In this document: positions 20,608 to 29,824 of the stretch, one piece after another | Layout of the letters: each line of letters starts with the position of its first letter | Numbering within the stretch: the stretch's first letter is position 1 | DNA from: Euzebya pacifica | GTDB lineage: Bacteria > Actinomycetota > Nitriliruptoria > Euzebyales > Euzebyaceae | Direction: 5' to 3' | DNA: 64,000 nucleotides | Assembly (NCBI RefSeq): GCF_003344865.1 | Contig: NZ_CP031165.1 | Coordinates: forward strand, 1-64,000 | Translations under genes and position numbers: made by a program | The notes under the pieces: generated by a model | What the model was told of the DNA's origin: nothing | Database searches by the model: none | What the model saw: only the letters and a program-made list of their open reading frames with translations

Positions 20608-21118
20608 GTTGTTTGTTGGTCCTCGCTCCGCTCGTCGGGTCCTCGGGCTCTGACCCGACGAATCACTCCCTCGATTCTCGGCCCTCGCTCCGCATCGGGC
20701 ACTGCGAGCCTCACTCGCGTTTCGTCGGCGCCCTGCGGCGGTGCATGGGAACCTCTGTGGGCTGCGCACACGACGGTGTGTGCGTTCCCCCGCTCCGTGT
20801 GCTGCTGATCGCACCTACCCTCACCTGCCGTGCGACTTGGACGCCGTCAGGAGGCATGCAAGCCACACGAGCCCTCACCCCGGGTGCGGTCGACCACCCT
20901 CAGAGGTGTCCAACGCACACGCCACCCTGACCACCGCAGCCGAACCGGGCACCGGCCGCCGCAGGGCGCCGGCGATCCGTGAGCAAGACTCACAGCCACG
21001 AGCCTGCGAGAGGCGAGAATCGGCGCAGCGGATCGGCGGTTACGAGCCCGAGGACCGTCCGAGCGCAGCGAGGCAGTGTGAAAGGACCCGACGAGCGGAG
21101 CGAGGACCAACAAACAAC
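20608..21118. repeat. Large imperfect inverted repeat between trpG and pknB
   Basis: The 545-base gene-free gap between convergent trpG and pknB is built around an inverted repeat. Outer arms 20608-20643 and 21083-21118 are a perfect 36-bp match. Inner parts of the arms also match: CCTCGGGCTC, CGATTCTCG, and about 16 bases ending the arms at 20725-20741 and 20956-20972. The roughly 215-base centre shows no convincing gene. It could be a palindromic MITE-like element, or a bidirectional terminator or structured RNA. Confidence 0.8.
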
Positions 21119-21126
21119 CCGAGGAC

Positions 21127-23070
21127 CTACTCCGAGGGAGCGGGGACCGTGGGGGGTGGGGCTGGTTCGGGGGTGGGCTGGGGCTCGGGCTCGGTCGGGG
21201 TCGGCTCGGGCTGCTGGGTGGGGGTGGGCTCGGGCGGCTCGGTGGTGGGCTCGGGCTCGGGCTCCGGCTCCTCCGTGGTGGGCTCGGGCTCGGGCTCCTC
21301 GGTGGTGGGCTCCTCGGTGGGCTCCTCCGTGGACAGCACGATGGTGACGCGGGAGCCGATGAGGACGTCCTCGCCCGACTCGGGGTCGGTGCGGATGACT
21401 CGCCCGTCGCCGGTCACGGTTGCATCGGTCGTGGCGACCACGACGGCACACGGGGTGTCGTCCTCGCGGTCGCAGGCCCCCTCGATCAGCTCGCGGGCTG
21501 CCTCCTCGGTCAGGTCGACCACCGGAGGCATGCGGAACGTCTCCTGGCCGGCGGAGATCACGAGCGTGATGGCGGTGCCCTGCTCGACCTCGATGCCGGC
21601 GGCGGGCTGGGTACGGATGACCAGCCCCTCCTCCACGTCGGGGTCCTGGGCCGTCTCCTCCCCACCGACGACCAGGCCGTCGGCGGCGAGCAGCTGCTCG
21701 GCCTCCGCGGCCGTCAGCCCCATCACCTGCGGGATCCGGATCAACTCCGGCCCTTCCGACAGGATCAGCGTGACGGTGGAGCGGATGTCGACCGCCGTCC
21801 CCTCACCCGGCTCGGTCCGGAGGACGGTGTTGGGCGGTGCGGTGGCGCTGGGCTCGCGTTCGCCGATGGCCGGCTGCAGCTCGAGCGCGACGAGCGCCTG
21901 CTGGGCCGCGTCGACGTCCATGCCGATCAGCGACGGGACCTGCACCTGGGTGATGGCCTCCTCGTCGCCACCGAGGTCGGAGAACAGGAACCACGCGATG
22001 CCCACCAGCGCGGCGATCAGCACGACGAGGAACGCGTAGGCGGCGATGCGGCCGTAGTCCGGCCCGGACCGCTCGTAGTACTCGTCGCTGGGCCGTGGGG
22101 TCTCGCGGACCGGCGTCGCCACCGGGGCGGACGCCACCAGCGTGGGGTCGTGCGGGGCGGCGGTTCCCGCCTGCTGTCGCGGGATGGCCTGGGTGGCGGC
22201 GTAGGCGGCGGTCTGCCCGGCCGACGCGGCGACCTGCTGGCCAGCAACGGCACGGTTCAGGTCGTCGGCGAAGTCCTTGCCCGTCTGGTACCGCTGCGCG
22301 GGGTCCTTGGCCATGGCCTTGAGCACGACCGCCGACAGCGCCGGGGGGATGTCGGGGTTGATCGACCGGGGTTCGGGCGGCGCCTCGGACACATGCTTGT
22401 AGGCGAGGGTCACGGCGGTGTCGCCGGAGAACGGCTGCTGGCCGGTCAACATCTCGAACAGCACACAACCCAGCGCGTACAGGTCGGTGCGACCGTCGAC
22501 CCGCTGTCCCTGGGCCTGCTCGGGGGCGACGTAGGCGGCGGTGCCGAACACCGCGGCGGTCTGGGTGACCGACTCGACGTTGACGGCCCGGGCGATCCCG
22601 AAGTCGGTGACCTTCACCCGTCCGTCGTCGCCGATCATGATGTTGGCCGGCTTGATGTCGCGGTGGACGATCCCGCGTTCGTGGGCGAAGTGCAGCGCCT
22701 GCGCGGCCTCGGCCCCGATCTCTGCGGCCCGGCGGGGCAGCACGCCCTCGCGCTTCATGATCTCGCGCAGCGAACGGCCGGCGATGTACTCCATGACGAT
22801 GTAGGGCCGGCCGTCATCGGCGCCGGTGTCGTACACGCCGACGACGTTGGGGTGGTTCAGCGCGGCGGCCGACTGGGCCTCGCGGCGGAACCGCTCGACG
22901 AAGGAGTCGTCCCCGGTGTAGCGCTCGTGGAGCATCTTGACCGCGACCTGGCGGTCCAGCACCTCGTCGTAGGCCAGCTCGACGTCGGCCATGCCGCCCT
23001 GGCCGAGCAGGCCGCGCAGCACGTACCGGCCGGCGATGACGCGCCGATCCTGTCCGTCGGTGGTGCTCAC
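21127..23070 (-). CDS. pknB: PASTA-domain Ser/Thr protein kinase PknB
   Basis: Membrane kinase that senses peptidoglycan fragments and phosphorylates growth and division proteins. Of 647 residues the kinase domain has Lys45, HRDIKPAN (Asp138) and DFG 156-158, with activation-loop Thr169 and Thr171 in VTQTAAVFGTAAYVAPE. The juxtamembrane region contains DPTLVAS (Thr310). The membrane helix spans about 341-363. Three PASTA domains lie at about 376-440, 443-507 and 511-580. A Pro/Glu/Thr tail of about 67 residues follows, probably wall-spanning. GTG start with AGAAGG upstream. Last gene of the fhaA-to-pknB operon. Confidence 0.97.
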   Translation of the reverse strand: MSTTDGQDRRVIAGRYVLRGLLGQGGMADVELAYDEVLDRQVAVKMLHERYTGDDSFVERFRREAQSAAALNHPNVVGVYDTGADDGRPYIVMEYIAGRSLREIMKREGVLPRRAAEIGAEAAQALHFAHERGIVHRDIKPANIMIGDDGRVKVTDFGIARAVNVESVTQTAAVFGTAAYVAPEQAQGQRVDGRTDLYALGCVLFEMLTGQQPFSGDTAVTLAYKHVSEAPPEPRSINPDIPPALSAVVLKAMAKDPAQRYQTGKDFADDLNRAVAGQQVAASAGQTAAYAATQAIPRQQAGTAAPHDPTLVASAPVATPVRETPRPSDEYYERSGPDYGRIAAYAFLVVLIAALVGIAWFLFSDLGGDEEAITQVQVPSLIGMDVDAAQQALVALELQPAIGEREPSATAPPNTVLRTEPGEGTAVDIRSTVTLILSEGPELIRIPQVMGLTAAEAEQLLAADGLVVGGEETAQDPDVEEGLVIRTQPAAGIEVEQGTAITLVISAGQETFRMPPVVDLTEEAARELIEGACDREDDTPCAVVVATTDATVTGDGRVIRTDPESGEDVLIGSRVTIVLSTEEPTEEPTTEEPEPEPTTEEPEPEPEPTTEPPEPTPTQQPEPTPTEPEPQPTPEPAPPPTVPAPSE

Positions 23071-23112
23071 TCGAGTGCCTTCTTTCTGTCGTGATCCGGG
23101 GAAGTGCAGGCG

Positions 23113-24594
23113 TCAGATCCCCAGCGCTGCTGCCATAACCGTACGGGCGATCGGGGCTGCGATCCCACCACCGGTGCCGGACTCGCCGCCGTTGCCGCCC
23201 TCCTCGACGACCACGGCGACGGCGACACGCGGGGCCTCGGCCGGCGCGAAGCCGATGAACCACACGTCCGGCGACTGCCCCTCGCCCTGCTCGGCGGTGC
23301 CGGTCTTGCCGGCGACCTGCACCCCGCCGATGGCGGCGTTGGTCCCGGTGCCGTTGTTCACGACCCCGACCATCATGTCGGTCAACGTGGCCGCGGTGCC
23401 CGGACTGACGGCCTGGGAGCCGTCGCGGCTGGGGATGGACTGCGGTTCGGCGGGGTAGTCCCGCAGCACCCGTCCGGCGTAGTCCTGCACCTCGGTGACC
23501 AGCCGTGGGCGCATCATCACGCCACCGTTGCCGATCGCGCCGGCGATCATCGCCATCTGCAGCGGCGAGACACGGACGTCACGCTGCCCGATGGCGGACT
23601 GGGCCGTCTGCGGCGGGTCCAGTTCGGTGGGGATCCGGCTGGTTGCGGTCGGGACGTCGAACTCGATGTCAGTGTTCAGCCCGAACGACTGGGCCGTCTC
23701 GACCAGGGCGTCCGCACCGATGTCCAGGCCGATCAGGCCGAAGGTGGTGTTGCACGACACCTCCAGGGCACGGCGGAGGGTGATGGTGCCGCCGGCGCAG
23801 CTGCGACCCGACGAGAAGTTGCCGATCTGCGCGGTGGTCTGCGGCAGGTCGAGGAACGGCGGGTCGTCGAAGGTGTCCTCGGGGCTGCCCCCGCGTTCCA
23901 GCAGCGCAGCTGCGGTGACGACCTTGAAGGTCGATCCGGGGGCGTACAGCTCGCTGGTGGCCCGGTTCAGCCGCGGGTTGGCGGGGTCGGCCTCGAGCCG
24001 CTCCCACGCCTCGCGGATGGCTGTCCCGTCGTGGCTGGACAGCTCGTTGGGGTCATAGGTGGGGCTGGACACCATGGCCAGCACCGCACCGGTGCGCGGG
24101 TCGATCGCCACGATGGCGCCGGTCTGGCCGCCGAGCGCCTGGACGGCGGCCTCCTGCACCGCCGGCACGATGGACGTGACGACGGTGTCGCCCTGCCGTT
24201 CGCGACCCTGCAGGGCGTCGGCGAGGTTGCGGAACAACGCGTCGGGCGAGGACCCCTGGAGGAACTCGTTGTAGCGCTGCTCGAGCTGCGTACGGGCGTA
24301 GATGAAGGAGTGGAAGCCGGTGACGTGGGCGTAGGTCGGGCCGTCGCTGTAGACCCGCTGGAACCGCAGCTGGTCCTGGGTGTCCTGGGACCGGGCGATG
24401 GTCCGCTGCTGCGTCCCGCTGCCCGCGGTGATCGATCCGCGCTGGATCTCGTACTCCGCCAGCAGCTGGCGGCGGTTGCGTTCGTCGCGGGCCAGGTCGT
24501 CGGCCTGGATGACCTGCAGCCAGTTGAGGTTCACGAACAGCAGCCCGAACAGCACGAACACGGCCCATGCGGTGTGGCGGATGGATCGGGTCAT
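23113..24594 (-). CDS. pbpA: Penicillin-binding protein PbpA (class B PBP)
   Basis: Septal/elongation transpeptidase, 493 residues: a short cytoplasmic N-terminus, membrane helix HTAWAVFVLFGLLFVNLNW, dimerisation domain, then the transpeptidase domain with SxxK in APGSTFKV, SxN in VSCNTT and KTG in GKTGTAEQG. ATG 24594 follows the rodA stop after one base, so the two are translationally coupled. A PBP2/RodA-type pair makes glycan strands and cross-links under PknB control. Confidence 0.96.
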   Translation of the reverse strand: MTRSIRHTAWAVFVLFGLLFVNLNWLQVIQADDLARDERNRRQLLAEYEIQRGSITAGSGTQQRTIARSQDTQDQLRFQRVYSDGPTYAHVTGFHSFIYARTQLEQRYNEFLQGSSPDALFRNLADALQGRERQGDTVVTSIVPAVQEAAVQALGGQTGAIVAIDPRTGAVLAMVSSPTYDPNELSSHDGTAIREAWERLEADPANPRLNRATSELYAPGSTFKVVTAAALLERGGSPEDTFDDPPFLDLPQTTAQIGNFSSGRSCAGGTITLRRALEVSCNTTFGLIGLDIGADALVETAQSFGLNTDIEFDVPTATSRIPTELDPPQTAQSAIGQRDVRVSPLQMAMIAGAIGNGGVMMRPRLVTEVQDYAGRVLRDYPAEPQSIPSRDGSQAVSPGTAATLTDMMVGVVNNGTGTNAAIGGVQVAGKTGTAEQGEGQSPDVWFIGFAPAEAPRVAVAVVVEEGGNGGESGTGGGIAAPIARTVMAAALGI

Positions 24595-24595
24595 C

Positions 24596-25978
24596 TCAGC
24601 CGTCGATCCGGGCGAGGTCGGCGCGGGCCGAGCGGCGGGCCACCGGGGCACGGGCAGCGGACACCCGCACGAGCAGGGCGATCAGGACGTAGTTGGCCAG
24701 CAGGCTGGAGCCACCGTAGGACACCAGCGGCAGGGTGATGCCGGTGAGGGGGATCAGGCGGCTGACCCCGCCGACGATGACGAACACCTGCAGGCTGAAC
24801 ACGAACGTCAGCCCGGCTGCCAGCAGCTTGGAGAAGTCGTCGGGCGCCCGCAACGCCGTCACGAACCCGCGGCCGGCCAGCAGGAAGTACAGCAGGAGGA
24901 CGGCGGTGGTGCCGAGCAGGCCGAGCTCCTCACCGATCGCGGAGAAGATGAAGTCGGTCTCCACGTCGGGGATCAGCTCGGGGTTGCCCTGCCCCCAGCC
25001 CACGCCGGCCACCCCGCCGGTGCCGAAGGCGAACAGCGACTGCACCAGCTGGAAGCCCGACCCCTGGGCGTCGGCGAAGGGGTCCAGCCAGATCGACACG
25101 CGGGTCTGCACGTGGCTGAACACCGACCACGACGCGAGCGCCCCGGCCCCGAAGAGCGCTCCGCCGAAGACGACGTAGGCCAGCCGACCGGTCGCCATGT
25201 AGAGCATCGCCACGAAGATGCCGAAGATCAGCAGCGACAGGCCCAGGTCCCGCTCGAAGACCAGCACGCCGAGGGAGACGAACCAGGCGAGCGCCACCGG
25301 CCCGAAGGCCCGTGCCGGCGGGACGTGGAGCGGACCCAGGCGCGACGTGGCGGCCGACAGCAGCGCCCGCTTCTCGGCCAGGTAGGCGGCGAAGAAGATG
25401 ACCAGGCCGATCTTGGCGAACTCGCCGGGCTGCAGCGAGAAGCCGCCGGGGATCCGCACCCAGATCCGCGAGCCACGACCGAAGTCGGTCCCGAGGACGG
25501 GCAGGAGCGGAGTCATCAGCGCCACGACGGCGGCGAGGCCGATGATGTAGCGGTACCGGTCCAGCACCGTGTGGTCGCGCAGCAGCAGCAACGTCCCCGC
25601 GAACAGCGCCACGCCCACGATCGTCCAGATCGTCTGCAGCGGCGCGAGCTCCAGCCCGCTGTCACGGGACGCCTCGGCGAAGTCGACCCGGCGGATCATC
25701 ACCAGGCCGATGCCGTTGAGGAGGAACGCGATCGGCAGCAGCAGCGGGTCGGCACCCGGCGCCAGCCGTCGGCTGACCAGGTGGGCGGCCGCGGCCAGCG
25801 CAGCGAGCGCTCCGCCGTAGGCCAGCAGCCCGGCGGGGATCACCGGTTCCTGGGCCAGGCCCACCAGCGTGTAGGCGCTGAGGGTGATGATGATCGCCAG
25901 GACCAGCAGGCCGACCTCGGTGTTGGCCCGCCGCCGCACCTCCGGGGTGCCCCGGAGCTGGTCGAGCGACACGCTCAC
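24596..25978 (-). CDS. rodA: SEDS glycosyltransferase RodA/FtsW
   Basis: Polymerises lipid II into glycan strands. 460 residues with about 12 membrane segments and SEDS motifs such as SRIWVRIPGGFSLQPGEFAK, GYVVFGG-like loops, GNPELIPDVETDFIFSAIGEE and PLVSYGGSSLLANY near the C-terminus. GTG 25978 overlaps the pstP stop (GTGA). It pairs with the adjacent class B PBP. RodA rather than FtsW is chosen from operon context. Confidence 0.96.
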   Translation of the reverse strand: MSVSLDQLRGTPEVRRRANTEVGLLVLAIIITLSAYTLVGLAQEPVIPAGLLAYGGALAALAAAAHLVSRRLAPGADPLLLPIAFLLNGIGLVMIRRVDFAEASRDSGLELAPLQTIWTIVGVALFAGTLLLLRDHTVLDRYRYIIGLAAVVALMTPLLPVLGTDFGRGSRIWVRIPGGFSLQPGEFAKIGLVIFFAAYLAEKRALLSAATSRLGPLHVPPARAFGPVALAWFVSLGVLVFERDLGLSLLIFGIFVAMLYMATGRLAYVVFGGALFGAGALASWSVFSHVQTRVSIWLDPFADAQGSGFQLVQSLFAFGTGGVAGVGWGQGNPELIPDVETDFIFSAIGEELGLLGTTAVLLLYFLLAGRGFVTALRAPDDFSKLLAAGLTFVFSLQVFVIVGGVSRLIPLTGITLPLVSYGGSSLLANYVLIALLVRVSAARAPVARRSARADLARIDG

Positions 25979-27324
25979 GAGCTGGCCGGAGCGGGCGTGG
26001 GTCGTGGCGCGGTGGTCGGTTCCGGAGTCGGGCCGGGCGCGTCGGCCCCGATGGTCGGGGGGTCCTTGGGTTCGCTGGTCGGCGTGGGGGACGGCGTCGG
26101 CGACTCGGTCGGCAACGGCTCCTCCGACTCGACCTCCAGCTGCGGTTCGAGGACGTCGCTGACGTGCATGCGGGCCTCGGCGAGACTGGAGAAGGCGATG
26201 CCGCCCTCCAGACCCGGGTGCAGGCCCTCGGGCAGGTCGTCGAGGCCGAAGGACTCCGACTCGACCAGCCCGATCGAGAACGCGGGGATGCCCCTGTAGA
26301 TGCCGACCTGGCCGTCGTCGTCGACGCCGACGAAGAAGCTGCGGTTGAGCAGCAGCAGCGCGCCGCCGATCAGCACCGCAAGCACCAGCAGCACGCCGAG
26401 GAGGGTCGCGCCGAGGCGACGCCGGCCCGAGCTGCGTTCCTCGGCCTGCACCTCCTCGGGTTCCTCGCTGCCGCCGCCCAGCTCGGCAAGGCGGCGGGCG
26501 TCCAGCTGTGCGGGGTCGCCGAGCTCGGCGGTTGCGTCGTCGTCGGAGGACGTCGCCGGACCCGGCATCGCCGCGGGGGCGGTCACGGTGCCGTCGCCCT
26601 CGACGCGCAGCAGGACGCAGGTGATGTTGTCGGGCCCGCCGCCGGCGTTGGCGGCGTCGATCAGGCGACGACAGGCGATGTCGCCGTCGTCCTCGGTCAT
26701 CAGGATCTCGGCGATCAGCGACTCGCTGACCGGTCCGGTCAGGCCGTCGGAGCACAGCAGGACCTGGTCGCCGGGTGCCAGCTCCAGCGGCTCGACCATG
26801 GTGTCGACCTGCACGCCGAGCTCAACGCCGATGGCGCGGGTGATGACGCTGCGCTGCGGGTGGCTCGCAGCCTGCTCCTCGGTCAGGCGGCCCTCCTTGA
26901 CCAGCTGGTTCACGAGGGTGTGATCCTCGGTGAGCATCTCCAGCATGCCGGCGCGCAGCAGGTAGGCCCGGCTGTCGCCGACGTGGGCGAGGTGCAGCCG
27001 CGACCCACGGACCATCACGGTGGTCAGGGTCGTGCCCATGCCACGCAGGTCGGGGTCGGCGGCGGCGCGTTCGAGGACGAGCTCGTTGGCCTGGCTGACG
27101 GCGTGGGACAACGCGTCGGTCGCGGCCTGTGGGTCGCGGTAGGTGCCACCGTCGATCTCGCGGAGCGGCATGAGGGCTGCCTCGGAGGCGACCTCGCCAG
27201 CGGCGTGGCCACCCATCCCGTCGGCAACCGCGAAAACGGTGCGACCGGTGAGGAAGTTGTCCTCGTTGATCTCACGGATGCGGCCGACGTTGGAGTAGCC
27301 GAAGGCATGGACGACAAGGGTCAT
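25975..27324 (-). CDS. pstP: PP2C-family Ser/Thr phosphatase PstP
   Basis: Reverses PknB phosphorylation. 449 residues: the PP2C domain (about 1-240) has the metal-binding motifs VADGMGGHAAGEVAS, VGDSRAYLLR and GGPDNITCVLL. An acidic linker, membrane helix LGVLLVLAVLIGGALLLL near 310-330 and an extracytoplasmic domain follow, ending in a Pro/Thr-rich tail. The architecture is that of mycobacterial PstP with a longer, low-complexity outer end. It overlaps rodA by the GTGA junction. Confidence 0.96.
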   Translation of the reverse strand: MTLVVHAFGYSNVGRIREINEDNFLTGRTVFAVADGMGGHAAGEVASEAALMPLREIDGGTYRDPQAATDALSHAVSQANELVLERAAADPDLRGMGTTLTTVMVRGSRLHLAHVGDSRAYLLRAGMLEMLTEDHTLVNQLVKEGRLTEEQAASHPQRSVITRAIGVELGVQVDTMVEPLELAPGDQVLLCSDGLTGPVSESLIAEILMTEDDGDIACRRLIDAANAGGGPDNITCVLLRVEGDGTVTAPAAMPGPATSSDDDATAELGDPAQLDARRLAELGGGSEEPEEVQAEERSSGRRRLGATLLGVLLVLAVLIGGALLLLNRSFFVGVDDDGQVGIYRGIPAFSIGLVESESFGLDDLPEGLHPGLEGGIAFSSLAEARMHVSDVLEPQLEVESEEPLPTESPTPSPTPTSEPKDPPTIGADAPGPTPEPTTAPRPTPAPASS

Positions 27325-27331
27325 TCCCGGC

Positions 27332-27796
27332 TCATCTCCTGACTTCCACTGTGGTCCGACCGAAGGAGATCTGGTCGCCGGCCCGCAACGGCGTGGGTGC
27401 CGTCAGGCGGACCTGGTTGAGGAACGTACCGTTCGTCGAGCCCTCGTCGGTCAGCGTCCACCCGTCTCCGTCGAAGTCGATGCGGGCGTGGAAGTCGCTG
27501 GCGTAGAGGTCGGTGAGGACCACCGACGCGGTCTGGTGTCGGCCGAAGGTCACGCTTCGCCCCTCTTCCAGCGGCAGGACACGCGGGGCGGAATCGGGGA
27601 AGTGGATGACCAGCTCACGGGGACGGGCACGCTTCTGCTTCGGTTGGCGGCCGCGCGCGGCGCGTGGCTGGCTCGACGCCATGGCCGGTCCGGGGTTGGC
27701 GACGTCCTTGATGACCCATCGGACGGCTCTGGCCACGAAGGCGTACAGCAGGACCAGGAAGAGGACCTGCAGCGCGGTGAAGACGATGGGCGGCAC
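27332..27796 (-). CDS. fhaB: FHA-domain membrane protein FhaB (FipA-type)
   Basis: 154 residues: an N-terminal membrane helix (VFTALQVLFLVLLYAFVAR), a basic linker, then an FHA domain with the phosphothreonine-binding residues of SVTFGRHQTASVVL, YASDFHARI and DEGSTNGTFLN. FHA domains bind phosphothreonine, here presumably on PknB or its substrates. GTG 27796 is chosen because it gives the helix directly at the N-terminus and lies 4 bases after the fhaA stop. Confidence 0.94.
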   Translation of the reverse strand: MPPIVFTALQVLFLVLLYAFVARAVRWVIKDVANPGPAMASSQPRAARGRQPKQKRARPRELVIHFPDSAPRVLPLEEGRSVTFGRHQTASVVLTDLYASDFHARIDFDGDGWTLTDEGSTNGTFLNQVRLTAPTPLRAGDQISFGRTTVEVRR

Positions 27797-27800
27797 GTCA

Positions 27801-28634
27801 TCAGCCCGTGAGGAGGAAGGTGAAGGTGATGTCGCCGACCTCGACCCGGTCGCCGGGCTTGATCTCGCTGACCTGGATGGGCTGGGCGTTGACGCGGACC
27901 CCGTTGGTGGAGCCGAGGTCGGTGATCGTCCAGCGCGACCCCTCCTGCTGCACCCGGGCGTGTCGTCGGGAGACCGCCGCACCGGTCAGGGTGATGTCGC
28001 AGTCGGGCAGCCGTCCGATGACCAGCTGTGGGCGGTCGAGGGTGAAGACCTTGCCGGTGTCGGAGCCCTGGACGGCTCGCAGGACCGGTGCGGTACCAGC
28101 CGCGGTGGCCGCGGGTTCGGGGCCGGTCGGGACAGCGGGCGCGGGTGCCGTGGGGGTCGCCGGCGCCGCCGGCGTGGCGGGGGCGGGCTGAAACACCGGC
28201 TCGGCGGGCAGCGGGGCGGGCGCCGGCTGGGACGGCGACGGGACACCGGCAGCCGCAGCCTGGCCGGGGGTCTCGGTCTTGCCGCGCAGCTCGAAGGTGC
28301 CGACGCGGATCTCCTCGGACCGTTCGAACTCGATGCGGATCGGGCCGTGCGTGCGCCAGCCCTTCTCGTCGGCGGTGCGCCGGGCGACGTCGGCCAGCTC
28401 GCGCTGCAGCGACCGGGTGAAGCCGCTGAACCGCTCCAGGTCGGTGGGGGAGAGGGTGAAGCGGTAGACGTTCGGCACGAACACCGCGTCGACCCCTACC
28501 TGCTGGTAGTTGCCCTCGTAGCGCTGGACGGCCTTCGCCAGCTCGACCGGCTGCAGGCCGGAACGGAAAGCGCGCGCGAAGAAGCCCTCTACCGCGCCTT
28601 CCAATCTCTTCTCGAAGTCCCTGAGGATGCTCAT
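27801..28634 (-). CDS. fhaA: FHA-domain protein FhaA
   Basis: 277 residues: an N-terminal DUF3662 domain (MSILRDFEKRLEGAVEGFFARAFRSG..., about 1-125), a Pro/Ala-rich linker and a C-terminal FHA domain with VIGRLPDCDITL, VSRRHARV and DLGSTNGVRVN. In mycobacteria FhaA binds phosphorylated MviN and restrains peptidoglycan synthesis. First gene of the minus-strand operon; a -10-like TAGACT (minus strand, 28688-28693) lies about 55 bases upstream of the ATG. Confidence 0.95.
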   Translation of the reverse strand: MSILRDFEKRLEGAVEGFFARAFRSGLQPVELAKAVQRYEGNYQQVGVDAVFVPNVYRFTLSPTDLERFSGFTRSLQRELADVARRTADEKGWRTHGPIRIEFERSEEIRVGTFELRGKTETPGQAAAAGVPSPSQPAPAPLPAEPVFQPAPATPAAPATPTAPAPAVPTGPEPAATAAGTAPVLRAVQGSDTGKVFTLDRPQLVIGRLPDCDITLTGAAVSRRHARVQQEGSRWTITDLGSTNGVRVNAQPIQVSEIKPGDRVEVGDITFTFLLTG

Positions 28635-28729
28635 GTGTGCGGTGCCTTGCCGGCGTCGTTCGCTCGTCGACGCTGGATGTTGCGGGAAGTCTACGGTCCG
28701 TCGCCGTCCCGCACGGGTGCCCCGTCGGG

Positions 28730-29824
28730 CTAGTCCGCAACCGGACGGTCGCGACGCGACATCAGGGGCTGCACGTGGAGGGCCACGACCCGGCCCTCGT
28801 CGAACCCGATCAGCAGGGGCATCGTGGTGCCGTCGGGCCATTCCAGCAGGGCCAGGACGTGCGCAGTTCCGACCAGGAGGTCGGCCACGTCGGGCCGTTC
28901 CCGTTGCCCATCCGACGCGGCGTCCATCGCCCGGCGCAGGGCGTCCACCACCGCCGGCGGGCCCAGGTAACGGGTTCCGTCCTCGGCGAGCAGCACCACG
29001 TTGTCGCCCATCAGCCGCTGCACCGCCGGCCACCCACCGGTGCGAGCGGCACCCACGAACTTCTGTCCGACCCGCCGGTGCGACGGCGCGAAGGAGTCCG
29101 ATCGCCGGACGTGCATGACCAACAGCTGCTCGATGCGCCAGTGGGCGACCTGCTCGGGACCGATGCCGATCAGCCGGGTGAACAGGGCTTCGTGCAGCAC
29201 CCGGGCGTAGGGGTCGTCGCGCACGTAGGTCAAGCGCTGCCAGGCGTCGTCGAGGTCGTCGCCGATCCAGTGGATCAGCAGCAGGGCCGGACAGTTCGAG
29301 GTCGGCTCCTGCAGCCAGATCCACTCCTCACGGATCGAGGCGTCGGCCAGGAACTGCCCGTGGGCTCGGGACAGGTCGCCGTGCTCGATGCGTTCCACGA
29401 GCGACCGGACCGCATCGATGCCCTCCGTCGGGATGGGCAGCGCGAACATGGTCTGGCTGCCGGCAGTCGCGGTCGCCATCGTGGTGGTGCCGCTGAGCAG
29501 GTGCACCTGCGGCAGCGCGGCCCCCACCGGGTCGAGTCCGTGGATCTGTCCGACGACCTGTTCGGCCATCCAGTCGTCGTGGCGGTTGCCGGTGCCGATG
29601 CGGGACAGGCCGACACGGTCGAGGTCGTCGCAGTCCCAGAGGACCAGCGACAGCGGTGGGGTGCCGGCCCCCGTCTGCATCCACCAGCGTTCCTTGAAGA
29701 TGCCGCGCTCGAGCAGGTGCTGGCGGTGTTCGGTGGCCCGACGGACCGGGATCTCCCCAGCGGTCGCACGCCACTCGTCCTGCTTGTGCGGCAGGAACGG
29801 CACGGCGAACGCGAAACGAGGCAT
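28730..29824 (-). CDS. Hypothetical protein: two similar N-terminal modules plus NTF2-like domain
   Basis: 364 residues, no signal or membrane segment. Residues 1-70 (FAFAVPFLP...RQHLLERGIFKERWWM...LSLVLWDCDDLD) and about 125-200 (FALPIPTEG...GQFLADASIREEWIWL...LLLIHWIGDDLD) look like two copies of one alpha/beta module. The C-terminal part from about 255 (VGAARTGGWPAVQRLMGDNVVLLAEDG...LLIGFDEGRVVALHVQPL) looks like a SnoaL/NTF2 domain as found on some ECF sigma factors. Function unknown. It is encoded just upstream of fhaA on the same strand but separated by 95 bases. Confidence 0.6.
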   Translation of the reverse strand: MPRFAFAVPFLPHKQDEWRATAGEIPVRRATEHRQHLLERGIFKERWWMQTGAGTPPLSLVLWDCDDLDRVGLSRIGTGNRHDDWMAEQVVGQIHGLDPVGAALPQVHLLSGTTTMATATAGSQTMFALPIPTEGIDAVRSLVERIEHGDLSRAHGQFLADASIREEWIWLQEPTSNCPALLLIHWIGDDLDDAWQRLTYVRDDPYARVLHEALFTRLIGIGPEQVAHWRIEQLLVMHVRRSDSFAPSHRRVGQKFVGAARTGGWPAVQRLMGDNVVLLAEDGTRYLGPPAVVDALRRAMDAASDGQRERPDVADLLVGTAHVLALLEWPDGTTMPLLIGFDEGRVVALHVQPLMSRRDRPVAD

